Shown: one piece after another, positions 1 through 8,681 of the stretch
Numbering within the stretch: position 1 is the stretch's first letter
How the letters are laid out: every line of letters begins with the position of its first letter
Assembly (NCBI RefSeq): GCF_900116225.1
Contig: NZ_FOZZ01000005.1
Span: 1-64,000 of the forward strand
Origin: Sphingobacterium wenxiniae
GTDB taxonomy: Bacteria > Bacteroidota > Bacteroidia > Sphingobacteriales > Sphingobacteriaceae
Length of the DNA stretch: 64,000 nucleotides
Reading direction: 5' to 3'
Notes under the pieces: generated by a model
Databases searched by the model: none
What the model saw: only the letters and a program-made list of their open reading frames with translations
What the model was told of the DNA's origin: nothing
Translations under genes and position numbers: made by a program

Positions 1-1
1 C

Positions 2-256
2 TTCGAGTATTCGCCTGATATCCGCAGAGCTATTTATACCACAAATGCTATTGAGGCTATGCACCGTCAGATCAGAAAAGTGACCAAAACGAAAGGTGCA
101 TTTACTTCTGATCAGGCACTCTTGAAGTTGGTTTATCTCACGGTTAAGGAGATTTCAAAAAAATGGACCATGCCTATTCGAAATTGGGGATTGACAATGC
201 AACAACTACATATTAAATTTGGGGATAGAATTAAGGCCTTCGGCAACTCCTTTTAG
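2..256 (+). CDS. IS256-family transposase, C-terminal fragment (cut by window edge)
   Basis: The reading frame is open from base 2 to a TAG at 254-256 and runs off the left edge. The visible 84 residues contain RRAIYTTNAIE, which is the conserved block around the last catalytic acidic residue (E) of the IS256/Mutator DDE transposases, followed by the usual tail with KKWTMPIRNW. Only the end of the protein is visible, so intactness cannot be judged. The frame ends just before a hairpin and the likely right end of the insertion sequence. Family assignment is confident; the specific IS name is not known. Confidence 0.85.
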   Translation, partial: FEYSPDIRRAIYTTNAIEAMHRQIRKVTKTKGAFTSDQALLKLVYLTVKEISKKWTMPIRNWGLTMQQLHIKFGDRIKAFGNSF

Positions 257-305
257 GGTTCGCACTCGAGGCTTTCAGCCTCTGAGCACGAACCCTAAAA
301 GGAGT
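246..305. terminator. Nested hairpin at the end of the transposase gene
   Basis: Perfect 17-base arms at 246-262 and 289-305 enclose a smaller hairpin (268-273 with 277-282). The left arm overlaps the transposase stop codon. There is no long T-run, so termination is inferred; it could equally block read-through into or out of the element. Confidence 0.5.
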
Positions 306-328
306 GATGTGACACAGTTCAGTTTACA

Positions 329-1561
329 CTACCGCCAAATGTACCACATAAATTCACTGCCTTGGAAGACAATACGATTTACATTCTGGCTGGTAATTTT
401 CGCATAAATCTGTGTGGTAGAAATATTCTTGTGTCCCATCATTTTGCTTAAACTTTCAAGCGGAACGCCCTCTGTCAAAAACATTGTGGCGAATGTATGA
501 CGTGCAGTGTGGAATGTTACTTTTTGTTCAGTAATAATACCTGCTTGTTCAATCAGTTTACCAATGTGCTTGTTACAAGTTGCATTGGACGGCATAGAAA
601 ACACATATTCGTTTCGGGAAACTCCACGATATTTTTCAATGATGCGTTTCGGGATTTCCAAAAGACGGACGTTGGAACTAACATCAGATTTTTTTCTTCT
701 GCTGATTATCCATTGGTGTCCATCAAAGAATGACTGAATATTACTCCATTTTAGCTTCTTGATGTCAATGTAAGAAAGTCCGGTAAAGCAACTAAAGATA
801 AAGAGATCTTTTACAAGTTCAAATCTTGGCTTTGACGGTTTCAGTAGCAATAAGGTTTCTACATCCTCTTTTAAAAGATAGCTCCGGTCGGTTTCCTCCA
901 TACTGATTTCATAATCCTCAAACGGATTGTCACGTATCAGCCCTTTTTTGATAGCCAGCTCTGCCAAAGCGATAACAGGCATCGTATAGACCCAAACCGT
1001 ATTATGTGTACATTCTTTATCAATGCGGAGAAAGAAATCAAACTCACGTATAAAATCGGAAGTAAGCTCACGGAAAGCCATATCGTCCCTATGATAACGC
1101 TCTCTTATAAATTCGCTAAGATGATTGTAACCCGTGTTATACTTGCTATAAGTGCTTTGGGAGCGTTTTCTCTTAGCGACCAGTATTTTGAAATCTTCAT
1201 TTTGGTCGTTGAAAACTTTCAGTATGGCATCATCCATCACACCTACACCGAGAAATTTATTTTTTACTTTCTGTGCAGTAGCAAAGCCCTCGTGTTTCAG
1301 CATATCTTCATAAATCTTGTCGATACGCCCACGTATGTTGTCCAGCTTTTTGTTAATGCTCAAAGCTGTGGCACTCTTGCCCTCAACTCTTCCATATTTT
1401 AAATCCCAATTGTTGGGATCAATTTCTAACTTTGTACCCAAAGTCTTAGCTGTTCCGTCAATGGTAATACGTGCCATAATAGGGCCATTACCGTTCTTTT
1501 TCAATTCGTTCTTTTTCAAATAGAAAAGCAGTTTGAACGTCGATTTTTTTGTCTGCTCCAT
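329..1561 (-). CDS. Tyrosine recombinase/integrase (CTnDOT-like, Bacteroidota type)
   Basis: This 410-residue protein is a phage-type integrase. An N-terminal Arm-binding region (about residues 10-95) is followed by a SAM-like core-binding domain (about 115-215) and the catalytic domain. Visible catalytic residues are the Lys in RRKKSD, HTARH (H-x-x-R), GHK and the nucleophile Tyr in QIYAKI. At the first conserved Arg position the protein has Ser (CFTGLSYID), as known for the IntDOT family, so this is not evidence of inactivity. The gene ends exactly where the IS256-like element ends: its last codons and TAG stop read into the IS terminus, so the natural C-terminus may be lost. It is probably the integrase of a conjugative or mobilizable element whose other genes are not visible. 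Confidence 0.9.
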   Translation of the reverse strand: MEQTKKSTFKLLFYLKKNELKKNGNGPIMARITIDGTAKTLGTKLEIDPNNWDLKYGRVEGKSATALSINKKLDNIRGRIDKIYEDMLKHEGFATAQKVKNKFLGVGVMDDAILKVFNDQNEDFKILVAKRKRSQSTYSKYNTGYNHLSEFIRERYHRDDMAFRELTSDFIREFDFFLRIDKECTHNTVWVYTMPVIALAELAIKKGLIRDNPFEDYEISMEETDRSYLLKEDVETLLLLKPSKPRFELVKDLFIFSCFTGLSYIDIKKLKWSNIQSFFDGHQWIISRRKKSDVSSNVRLLEIPKRIIEKYRGVSRNEYVFSMPSNATCNKHIGKLIEQAGIITEQKVTFHTARHTFATMFLTEGVPLESLSKMMGHKNISTTQIYAKITSQNVNRIVFQGSEFMWYIWR

Positions 1562-1820
1562 AACTCAAATGTTTAATGTTTAAAATTAAATTACATTGAG
1601 TTACAAGGAAATAGAGAAAATGGTGCAAAAGACTGAAATATAATCAGTTACTCTATGCTATTACCTTTGTCAATCGGTAACGAATTAGTAACCTAACCTT
1701 GTCATTTTAAGCCCAAAACCTATCAGACACCGAGTTCCAAACTAAGACTACTCTTTTACAAAACGTTATATAACAACGGTTCTAACCGTTTTGCTTATTT
1801 TTGCTTTTATCTAATCTTTT

Positions 1821-2000
1821 TTAATAGAAAAATATGAAATAAATCGCCAATAATATAACAATGGCAACAATAATTGTCCAATTCACATTTTTCCCTGCAG
1901 GCTTGTCATCAGGTTCGTCCTTTACTACATCCGCAACTTCTTGTTCTGGTGCACCTTGAATCTCTTCATGCTCATCATATTTTCTCTCATTCTCTTCCAT
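1821..2000 (-). CDS. Small single-pass membrane protein, 59 residues
   Basis: An ATG (complement of 1998-2000) is preceded by a strong Shine-Dalgarno GGAGGA eight bases upstream, unusual for this phylum. The product has a very acidic, charged N-terminal half (MEENERKYDEHEE and later DEPDDKPAG) and a single C-terminal membrane helix (about residues 40-59, WTIIVAIVILLAIYFIFFY), ending at TAA 1821-1823. The layout fits a tail-anchored peptide with a soluble acidic head. It was found by reading the strand directly; it is under 60 codons. No family was recognised and no function is proposed. Confidence 0.7.
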   Translation of the reverse strand: MEENERKYDEHEEIQGAPEQEVADVVKDEPDDKPAGKNVNWTIIVAIVILLAIYFIFFY

Positions 2001-2184
2001 AATATTATCCTCCTTTTATACGACATTAAATAAAAAGCCAACGTTATGTAAAAGAACAACTTAGCGAAGGTTTTGGTTTTACCAAATGGAAGAAAGGCTA
2101 TTCGTATAGAAACTTTAAACAAAAATACCCTCATTAGAGCTGTCCTAAGCGTTTCGGGTGCACGACAGATTACAGTACCTCCTC

Positions 2185-2263
2185 GTTGTCGTCATTGCTT
2201 CGTCGTACCTCCTCGCAATGACGACAACGAAAAAATCAGATTGCTTCGTTCCTCGCAATGACG
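2185..2263. repeat. Dispersed palindromic repeat with core GCAATGACG
   Basis: Perfect 14-base arms (2185-2198 and 2215-2228) surround a 16-base spacer, and another partial copy follows at 2241-2263. The same family occurs at 17796-17871. Related sequences are widespread between bacterial genes. The rest of the intergenic stretch 2001-2354 shows nothing else recognisable. Confidence 0.75.
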
Positions 2264-2354
2264 TTTTTTCAGAACCGGATTTTGTAATGCATCTGCAAAG
2301 GCAAGTCGGCGAAGAACAACAATAATGAGGGGTTTCCTAAAGAGGATTAGAAAA

Positions 2355-3170
2355 TTACAATATCGCTTCTCTAACCCGAACCAGTTTTTCCATCAAACCA
2401 TCCAACAGATCAAGGTGCAGCATATTGGCTCCATCAGATTTGGCATTTGCCGGGTCTGGATGCGTTTCAATAAACAGCCCATCTGCACCAACCACTATAG
2501 CTGCTTTGGCAATTGTTTCGATCAATGCAGGTTTACCACCTGTTACTCCAGAAGTCTGGTTAGGTTGTTGTAGGGAATGTGTACAGTCCATAATCGTCGG
2601 CACATCAAATGACTTCATCTCTGGTATTCCACGAAAATCTACAATCAGATCCTGATAACCAAAAGTATTACCCCGGTCTGTCAAAAAGACTTTATCATTC
2701 CCCGAATCCTTAACTTTATCCACAGCAAACTGCATTGAACCCGCCGACAAGAATTGTCCTTTCTTGATATTGACCACTTTCCCGGTTTCAGCAGCTGCAA
2801 CCAACAGTTCTGTCTGACGACAAAGGAAAGCTGGAATTTGCAATACGTCCACATAAGCCGCCGCCATCGCAGCTTCATGGCTTTCATGTATATCCGTTAC
2901 AGTCGGCACACCAAAAGTACGTCCCACCTTTTCCAATATCTTCAATGCTTTCTCATCTCCAATACCTGTAAACGAATCCACACGCGATCGGTTCGCTTTG
3001 CGATAAGAGCCTTTAAAAATATATGGGATACGGTATTTGTTAGTAATCGTAACAATACGCTCTGCTATACGCAAGGCAATTTCTTCACCCTCGATAGCAC
3101 AAGGACCCGCCATTAAGAAAAACTGAGTCGAATCTCCGTTTTTGATAGCAGGCAAATAATGTAGAATCAT
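2355..3170 (-). CDS. kdsA: 3-deoxy-8-phosphooctulonate synthase (KDO-8-P synthase)
   Basis: KdsA condenses phosphoenolpyruvate with D-arabinose 5-phosphate to give KDO-8-phosphate, the first committed step towards KDO for lipopolysaccharide. The protein (271 residues) is full length for the DAHP-synthase-like TIM barrel. MAGPCAIE carries Cys24, the metal ligand of the metal-dependent class (the E. coli type has Asn here). The other expected ligands are visible in CTHSLQQPN (His), FIETHPDP (Glu) and KSDGAN (Asp). The gene producing its substrate, kdsD, lies 2.5 kb away on the other strand beyond recQ. Confidence 0.96.
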   Translation of the reverse strand: MILHYLPAIKNGDSTQFFLMAGPCAIEGEEIALRIAERIVTITNKYRIPYIFKGSYRKANRSRVDSFTGIGDEKALKILEKVGRTFGVPTVTDIHESHEAAMAAAYVDVLQIPAFLCRQTELLVAAAETGKVVNIKKGQFLSAGSMQFAVDKVKDSGNDKVFLTDRGNTFGYQDLIVDFRGIPEMKSFDVPTIMDCTHSLQQPNQTSGVTGGKPALIETIAKAAIVVGADGLFIETHPDPANAKSDGANMLHLDLLDGLMEKLVRVREAIL

Positions 3171-3289
3171 ATTTTAAAGTTTGTGGCTTTAAGCTGTATG
3201 CTTTAAACCGTAATCATCTGTATAATTTATTTAAAGATTATCGCCTACAGCCCCTATTGCCGTAAGCTCTATTTTAAAGTTTCCCATTT

Positions 3290-3374
3290 AAACCTATAAG
3301 GTTTTTCCTGATATGGCGGTTTTCGTGAGACCCCATTTTTCTAATGGATATATAACCAAACCTTATAGGTTTTT
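3290..3374. repeat. Inverted pair of short palindromes between kdsA and recQ
   Basis: AAACCTATAAGGTTTTT at 3290-3306 and its inverted counterpart at 3358-3374 form 15-base arms about 50 bases apart. Each arm is itself nearly palindromic. Each is followed by T-rich sequence, so it may terminate recQ transcripts (minus strand) or be a small dispersed repeat. Confidence 0.5.
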
Positions 3375-3421
3375 ATTTTAAAGTTATCGGGCTGATGGAA
3401 GGAATATCTCAATACTCAATA

Positions 3422-5611
3422 CTAATTCCCTAGCTCTGACATAAACTTGATACGCATCAACTGAATATCCTCGTAGGTGTAATCCTCTTCACCCAATTCG
3501 CTCAGTGCAGTGTCGATGGAGTCCACCTCTGCGCTTTTGAAATAATCATAAACCTCATCCTGACGATCTTGGTCAATCATTTCATCCACGAAATAGCCGA
3601 TATTGAGTTTTGTTCCTGAGTTTACGATGGATTCCACCTCTTTCAATAGGTCTTCATAGCTGATACCTTTTGACGAAGCAATGTCATCCAACCCGATTTT
3701 ACGGTCTATATTCTGGATAATGGATACTTTCAAAGCAGACTTGTTCGCCGTGCCCTTTACAATTAAATCCTGTGGTCGGTCAATCTCATTTTCCTCTACG
3801 TACTTCTTAATTAGCTCTACAAACGATGCCCCGAACTTCATAGCTTTACCTGCTCCAACCCCCTGTATCTGCTTTAATTCATCCAACGACACCGGATAAT
3901 GCGTACACATCTCTTCCAACGATGGGTCTTGGAAAATAACAAACGGAGGTAAAGATTTTTGTTTGGCAATCTTCTTACGCAAGTCCTTCAACATCTTCAA
4001 TAGCTCCACATCTAGTGCACTGGAAGCTTGCATCACATCATCTCCGCCCTCTTCTTTCGCTTTTTCCATCGGACGGTTAAGAACGAACCGCAATGCATAA
4101 GGATTCGCTATATATTTCCGTCCACTTTCCGTCAGCTGTAACAGCCCGTAATGGTCAATATCTTTCTTGAGGAAATCGTTAAGCTCAGCTTGGCGAATAA
4201 GTGAATTCCAATAATTCACACCCTTTTCCTTACCTTTTCCGAACAGAGTATGTGTATCATGTTTATAGGAAGATATCGGTTGATTGTTCTGTCCTACCAT
4301 GACATTAATCATGTGGTGGTCATCAAACTTCTCTCCTTGCTCCTGAATGAATTTCAATACATCCAGAAGTGATTCTTCCGCGTCAAAATAAGTCTTTTCT
4401 GTACGACAGTTATCACACATATTGTTACAACCAGTCTCGTCGAACTGCTCTCCGAAATAATGTAATATCTGTTTCCTTCGACATACCGAGGATTCCGAAT
4501 AATCGATAACCTCCTTGAGTATTTGTGTTCCTATTTCCCGTTCGGAAACAGGTTTATCTTTCATGAATTTTGTCAATTTTTCAACATCCTTCTCAGAATA
4601 GAATGCCAGACAATAGCCTTCGCCTCCGTCACGTCCCGCACGGCCTGTCTCTTGATAATAGCCTTCCATCGACTTTGGAATATCATGGTGGATAACATAG
4701 CGCACATCCGGCTTGTCTATCCCCATACCAAAGGCAATGGTCGCGACAATTACCTCTACATCTTCCATAAGGAATTTGTCTTGTGTGTCTGCCCGTGTCT
4801 TAGCATCTAAACCTGCATGGTAAGGCAACGCCTTTATTCCATTAATATTCAACACTTCCGCAATCTCTTCTACTTTTTTACGGCTTAGACAGTAAATAAT
4901 CCCTGTTTTCCCACTATTGGCTTTTATAAATCGGACAATTTCTTTAACAACATCAATCTTCGGACGTACCTCATAGTAAAGATTCGAGCGGTTGAACGAA
5001 GACTTGAACAAGGTAGCATCGTTCATTTGGAGGTTCTTACGGATATCCGACTGCACTTTGGGTGTAGCTGTAGCAGTCAAAGCAATGATAGGAATATTTT
5101 CGCCGATACCGTTAATAACTTGTCTGATTTTTCGGTATTCCGGACGGAAATCATGTCCCCATTCCGAAATACAATGCGCTTCATCTACTGCTACAAATGA
5201 AACATTTATCTGCCTAAGAAACTGCACATTATCTTCTTTGGATAAAGACTCAGGCGCTACATATAACAATTTTGTCTTTCCATCAGTCACATCCTGTTTT
5301 ACACGAGTAATTTCTCCTTTATTGAGCGAAGAATTCAGAAAGTGCGCAATACTATCTCGTCCACCAAAAGCCCGCAACTGATCCACTTGATTTTTCATCA
5401 AGGCTATCAGCGGAGATATAACGATTGCCGTTCCCTCGCTCATCAACGCAGGCAGCTGATAGCAAATAGATTTACCCCCTCCCGTAGGCATAATCACAAA
5501 AGTATCCTTTTTATTGAGGATATTCGTGATGATAGCTTCCTGATCCCCTTTAAAGGTATCAAAACCAAAAAACTCTTGCAGATTGTCAAATAATGACTTT
5601 TCTATTTCCAT
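3422..5611 (-). CDS. recQ: ATP-dependent DNA helicase RecQ
   Basis: RecQ is a 3'-5' superfamily 2 helicase of recombination and replication-fork repair. In its 729 residues one sees Walker A (PTGGGKS, residues 42-48), the DEAH box within VDEAHCISEWGHDFRPEY, and helicase motif VI in YYQETGRAGRDG. The zinc-binding RecQ-C cysteines follow (CRRKQ, CNNMCDNC), then a winged helix, an HRDC domain (about 530-600), and a C-terminal helical extension. The extension makes it about 120 residues longer than E. coli RecQ, which is usual in Bacteroidota. It is divergent from kdsD, with 96 bases between the starts. Confidence 0.96.
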   Translation of the reverse strand: MEIEKSLFDNLQEFFGFDTFKGDQEAIITNILNKKDTFVIMPTGGGKSICYQLPALMSEGTAIVISPLIALMKNQVDQLRAFGGRDSIAHFLNSSLNKGEITRVKQDVTDGKTKLLYVAPESLSKEDNVQFLRQINVSFVAVDEAHCISEWGHDFRPEYRKIRQVINGIGENIPIIALTATATPKVQSDIRKNLQMNDATLFKSSFNRSNLYYEVRPKIDVVKEIVRFIKANSGKTGIIYCLSRKKVEEIAEVLNINGIKALPYHAGLDAKTRADTQDKFLMEDVEVIVATIAFGMGIDKPDVRYVIHHDIPKSMEGYYQETGRAGRDGGEGYCLAFYSEKDVEKLTKFMKDKPVSEREIGTQILKEVIDYSESSVCRRKQILHYFGEQFDETGCNNMCDNCRTEKTYFDAEESLLDVLKFIQEQGEKFDDHHMINVMVGQNNQPISSYKHDTHTLFGKGKEKGVNYWNSLIRQAELNDFLKKDIDHYGLLQLTESGRKYIANPYALRFVLNRPMEKAKEEGGDDVMQASSALDVELLKMLKDLRKKIAKQKSLPPFVIFQDPSLEEMCTHYPVSLDELKQIQGVGAGKAMKFGASFVELIKKYVEENEIDRPQDLIVKGTANKSALKVSIIQNIDRKIGLDDIASSKGISYEDLLKEVESIVNSGTKLNIGYFVDEMIDQDRQDEVYDYFKSAEVDSIDTALSELGEEDYTYEDIQLMRIKFMSELGN

Positions 5612-5667
5612 CGACTGTTGAACAAAAAATTAGTTAGACCTGTACCTCTTTTGAATCTGAAATAACT

Positions 5668-5675
5668 TACTTTTG
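5668..5675 (+). promoter_or_regulatory. Possible -7 box for kdsD
   Basis: TACTTTTG matches the Bacteroidota -7 consensus TAnnTTTG, 32 bases upstream of the GTG start. A TTTG lies upstream but with spacing shorter than the usual -33 element. Confidence 0.4.
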
Positions 5676-5707
5676 TAATTTCTAAAATAAAATTAGACAT
5701 TTTTTCC

Positions 5708-6673
5708 GTGATACACAACATTGATATCAAAAAGACAGCCATAGACACCTTACTCCTTGAAGCCCATGCTTTAGAAGGATTGGTGCAACATATTGACACT
5801 GACTTCGAAAAGGTCATTCAATCCATATTAGAGCTGGATGGACGGGTCATTGTAACAGGTATAGGAAAAAGTGCTATTATCGCTCAAAAGATAGTAGCCA
5901 CTTTCAACTCCACAGGTACTCCGGCAATCTTTATGCATGCTGCAGACGCCATACACGGTGATTTGGGAATTATCCAGAAAAATGATCTCATCATCGCTAT
6001 TTCTAAAAGTGGAAATACACCTGAGATTAAAGTACTTGTTCCTTTTTTAAAACAAACTGGCAATATTTTGGTAGCCATGGTTGGTAATTTAAGTTCTTTT
6101 CTGGCACAACAAGCTGACTACATCTTGAACACGACTGTGGACCGTGAGGCCTGTCCGAATAACCTTGCTCCTACAACTAGTACCACTGCCCAATTAGCAA
6201 TGGGCGATGCGCTCGCTGTGTGTTTGCAAACCTGCCGACAGTTCTCTGATCGGGATTTTGCAAAGTATCATCCGGGCGGTGCTCTTGGTAAGCAACTTTA
6301 CTTAAAAGTAAGTGACCTTTCCGATAATAACGGCAAACCTGCCATCGACACAGACGCCTCCGTCAGAGAAGTTATCATCACGATTACCAATTTCAGATTG
6401 GGTGCTACGGCAGTGCTATCCGACAACAAGATTATTGGTGTTATCACCGATGGAGATATCCGACGTATGCTGGAAAAGCACGAAGATCTCAGCAATCTTA
6501 CCGCAAAAGATATCATGAGTCAGAATCCAAAAACAATTGAAAAATCAGTTTTAGCGGTCGATGCCCTACATAAGATGCGTGAAAACAATATCACACAGCT
6601 CTTGGTCACGAATGAGGGTCAATACGATGGCATCATTCATATACAGGACTTATTGAAGGAAGGTATTATTTAG
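5708..6673 (+). CDS. kdsD: D-arabinose-5-phosphate isomerase (KpsF/GutQ family)
   Basis: The enzyme interconverts ribulose 5-phosphate and arabinose 5-phosphate, the KdsA substrate. The 321-residue protein has an N-terminal SIS sugar-isomerase domain (GIGKSAIIAQK, SKSGNTPEI, and the conserved His motifs HGDLG and HPGGALG), followed by two CBS domains (about residues 205-320). This is the complete KdsD architecture. Translation is taken to start at a GTG because no ATG lies nearby in frame. The recQ-kdsD-kdsA proximity supports a role in lipopolysaccharide KDO rather than sugar-alcohol metabolism. Confidence 0.92.
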   Translation: MIHNIDIKKTAIDTLLLEAHALEGLVQHIDTDFEKVIQSILELDGRVIVTGIGKSAIIAQKIVATFNSTGTPAIFMHAADAIHGDLGIIQKNDLIIAISKSGNTPEIKVLVPFLKQTGNILVAMVGNLSSFLAQQADYILNTTVDREACPNNLAPTTSTTAQLAMGDALAVCLQTCRQFSDRDFAKYHPGGALGKQLYLKVSDLSDNNGKPAIDTDASVREVIITITNFRLGATAVLSDNKIIGVITDGDIRRMLEKHEDLSNLTAKDIMSQNPKTIEKSVLAVDALHKMRENNITQLLVTNEGQYDGIIHIQDLLKEGII

Positions 6674-6863
6674 TTTTTTGTTTAAAGGTTAGAGGTTATA
6701 AGGTTAAGGTTTAAGGGTTAGGAGTTAATTCAATTAAACAGTTAACCGTTTCACCAATTAAACAGTTCACCAATTAACCACATTAACTGTAAAATTTTTG
6801 TAGGTTTTGGAGAAGTTATCAAAAAAGCCAAATGGTATTTCTATTTTTGGCGCATAATTTGAG

Positions 6864-6871
6864 TATATTTG
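6864..6871 (+). promoter_or_regulatory. Likely -7 promoter box of the DUF1573 gene
   Basis: TATATTTG matches TAnnTTTG and lies 21 bases before the start codon. The -33 element is not clear. The upstream interval 6674-6863 holds short imperfect repeats of CCAATTAA and AACAGTT but no gene. Confidence 0.5.
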
Positions 6872-6892
6872 GTAAAACTAAATTAACGAGAT

Positions 6893-7270
6893 ATGATGAA
6901 GAAAGCATTAGGAATACTTACCATGTTGGTAGCAGTAATAGGTTTCACAGCAATGGGATTAGCGATTGGTGAGTTTAAGTTTGAAAAAGAAACACATGAT
7001 TTCGGCAAAATTGAACAAAGCAAACCGGTATCGTATGATTTCAAATACACCAATAGTGGTGATGCGCCGATTATCGTTTCCGAAGTAAAACCGTCCTGCG
7101 GATGTTCGGTAGCTGAATTTACAAAAACACCTGTAAAACCAGGTGAGACTGGCACAATCACCGTTACCTTCAATGCTGCTGCGAAAGGACCTTTCACCAA
7201 GCAGTTTACGGTAAGATCCAATACGAAAACTCCTGTCAAAACCTTGACTATTAAAGGTGCAGTAGAATAA
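6893..7270 (+). CDS. Exported DUF1573 domain protein
   Basis: This 125-residue protein has an N-terminal hydrophobic segment (residues 5-24) that looks like a signal peptide or anchor, followed by one DUF1573 domain. Typical features are the motif HDFGKI, the strand-turn phrase PSCGCS and a final immunoglobulin-like beta segment (TLTIKGAVE). DUF1573 proteins are common surface or periplasmic proteins of Bacteroidota with no established activity. The gene has its own -7 box and a strong terminator, so it is probably a single-gene unit. Confidence 0.85.
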   Translation: MMKKALGILTMLVAVIGFTAMGLAIGEFKFEKETHDFGKIEQSKPVSYDFKYTNSGDAPIIVSEVKPSCGCSVAEFTKTPVKPGETGTITVTFNAAAKGPFTKQFTVRSNTKTPVKTLTIKGAVE

Positions 7271-7288
7271 GATATTGATTGGGTAAAA

Positions 7289-7319
7289 CAAAAAAAGCCA
7301 TCAATGATGGCTTTTTTTG
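7289..7319 (+). terminator. Rho-independent terminator of the DUF1573 gene
   Basis: An A-run precedes the stem AGCCAT...ATGGCT, which is followed by seven T residues. Confidence 0.85.
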
Positions 7320-7329
7320 TTTTTTATAA

Positions 7330-7337
7330 TACTTTTG
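7330..7337 (+). promoter_or_regulatory. Likely -7 promoter box of the aminotransferase gene
   Basis: TACTTTTG matches TAnnTTTG, 24 bases before the ATG and just after the preceding terminator. Confidence 0.5.
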
Positions 7338-7360
7338 AACCAAAATTAAACTAAAACAGC

Positions 7361-8560
7361 ATGCCAAAAATATCGAACAAAGGCATTAACATGCCTGCTT
7401 CACCTATCCGCAAGCTCACACCTTTTGCGGACAAGGCAAAAAAAGAGGGTAAGAAGATATATCACCTTAATATCGGACAGCCCGACATCGAAACACCGGA
7501 AGTCATGCTCAATGCTTTAAAAAACATTGACTTCAAAGTATGGGCTTATACGCCATCGGAAGGAACAGCTTCATATCGTAGCAAACTAGCGGAATATTAC
7601 AACAAGCTCAACTATAACGTGGAGCCTACAGACATCTTGGTAACCAATGGAGGATCTGAAGCCATTACCATTGCCATGCAAGCTTGTCTAAATCCGGGAG
7701 AGGAAATTATTATCCCAGAACCGTTCTATGCCAACTATAACGGCTTCGCATGTTCCTCAGATATTGTTGTCAAGCCTATCATGTCCTATATCGACAATGG
7801 TTTCGCACTTCCTCCTATTGCGGAATTTGAGAAATTGATTACAGAGAAAACGAAAGCTATCGCTATCTGTAACCCGAACAACCCGACAGGTTACCTTTAC
7901 TCACGCGAAGAGTTGGATGCTCTTAAGGAATTATGTTTAAAACATGATCTTTATCTATTTTCTGACGAAGCCTATCGAGAATTTTGCTATGACGGCCGTG
8001 CTTTCATTTCACCTATGCATTTAGATGACCTAGAGGAGAATGTGGTGGTACTGGACACGGTGTCTAAACGCTATTCTGCCTGTGGAGCACGTATAGGCTG
8101 CTTAATCACTAAAAACAAAGAACTATATCAGGTAGCTTTAAAATTTGCCCAAGCACGTCTAAGCCCGTCTTTAGAAGGGCAGATTGCAGGCGAAGCCGCC
8201 GTTGACACACCTGACAGCTACTTTGAAGCGGTATCCAAAGAATATACAGCACGTCGCAATACCTTGGTAGAAGGACTGAATGCCATGGAAGGCGTATTCT
8301 GTCCAAATCCGGGAGGTGCTTTCTACGTAGTCGCAAAGCTCCCTATAGACAATGCCGACGTATTCTGTCAATGGATGTTGGAGGAGTTTGCATACGAAAG
8401 CGAAACCGTCATGATGGCTCCAGCCACAGGTTTCTACAGTAGTTCTGACGCAGGGAAGAACGAAGTACGTTTAGCCTATGTGCTCAATCAACAGGACTTG
8501 AAAAAAGCCTTGACCTGTCTTCAAAAAGCATTGGAAGTCTATCCAGGTCGAGTAAGTTAA
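7361..8560 (+). CDS. Class I/II PLP-dependent aminotransferase (aspartate aminotransferase-like)
   Basis: A complete 399-residue fold type I aminotransferase. NGGSEA binds the cofactor phosphate, CNPNNPTG is the conserved Asn-bearing loop, SDEAY holds the Asp/Tyr pair contacting PLP, and the Schiff-base Lys is in DTVSKRYS with the carboxylate-binding Arg in the following ARIG. The N-terminal start (SPIRKLTPFADKAK) is that of aspartate/aromatic aminotransferase subgroup I-gamma. The exact substrate (aspartate, aromatic or prephenate) cannot be told from sequence alone. It is a single-gene unit between two terminators. Confidence 0.9.
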   Translation: MPKISNKGINMPASPIRKLTPFADKAKKEGKKIYHLNIGQPDIETPEVMLNALKNIDFKVWAYTPSEGTASYRSKLAEYYNKLNYNVEPTDILVTNGGSEAITIAMQACLNPGEEIIIPEPFYANYNGFACSSDIVVKPIMSYIDNGFALPPIAEFEKLITEKTKAIAICNPNNPTGYLYSREELDALKELCLKHDLYLFSDEAYREFCYDGRAFISPMHLDDLEENVVVLDTVSKRYSACGARIGCLITKNKELYQVALKFAQARLSPSLEGQIAGEAAVDTPDSYFEAVSKEYTARRNTLVEGLNAMEGVFCPNPGGAFYVVAKLPIDNADVFCQWMLEEFAYESETVMMAPATGFYSSSDAGKNEVRLAYVLNQQDLKKALTCLQKALEVYPGRVS

Positions 8561-8581
8561 AAACGTTTATATCAAATCTAG

Positions 8582-8623
8582 AAAAAATCTCCTTGGTCAT
8601 TATGACCAAGGAGATTTTTTTTT
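8582..8623 (+). terminator. Rho-independent terminator of the aminotransferase gene
   Basis: Arms of 18 bases (8582-8599 and 8603-8620) with a run of nine T residues at the 3' side. Confidence 0.9.
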
Positions 8624-8681
8624 CCAAAACAAAACCACCTTTCTATATGTTCTATCCTTAGAATCAAAAAATAAAAGTGAT

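Larger units (their letters stand above)
1..331 (+). mobile_element. Right end of an IS256-like insertion sequence
   Basis: The transposase tail is followed by a hairpin (246-305) and then by a sequence around 310-331 resembling an IS256-family terminal inverted repeat. The left end lies outside the window, so neither inverted-repeat pairing nor the target duplication can be checked. The right boundary (about 329-334) is inferred from where the neighbouring integrase reading frame begins. Confidence 0.6.

Noticed and set aside
1925..2134. Minus-strand frame of 69 codons with lysine- and methionine-rich product
   Set aside because: It overlaps the 59-codon gene at 1821-2000 in another frame. 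That gene has a strong ribosome-binding site and membrane-helix logic, while this frame has neither.
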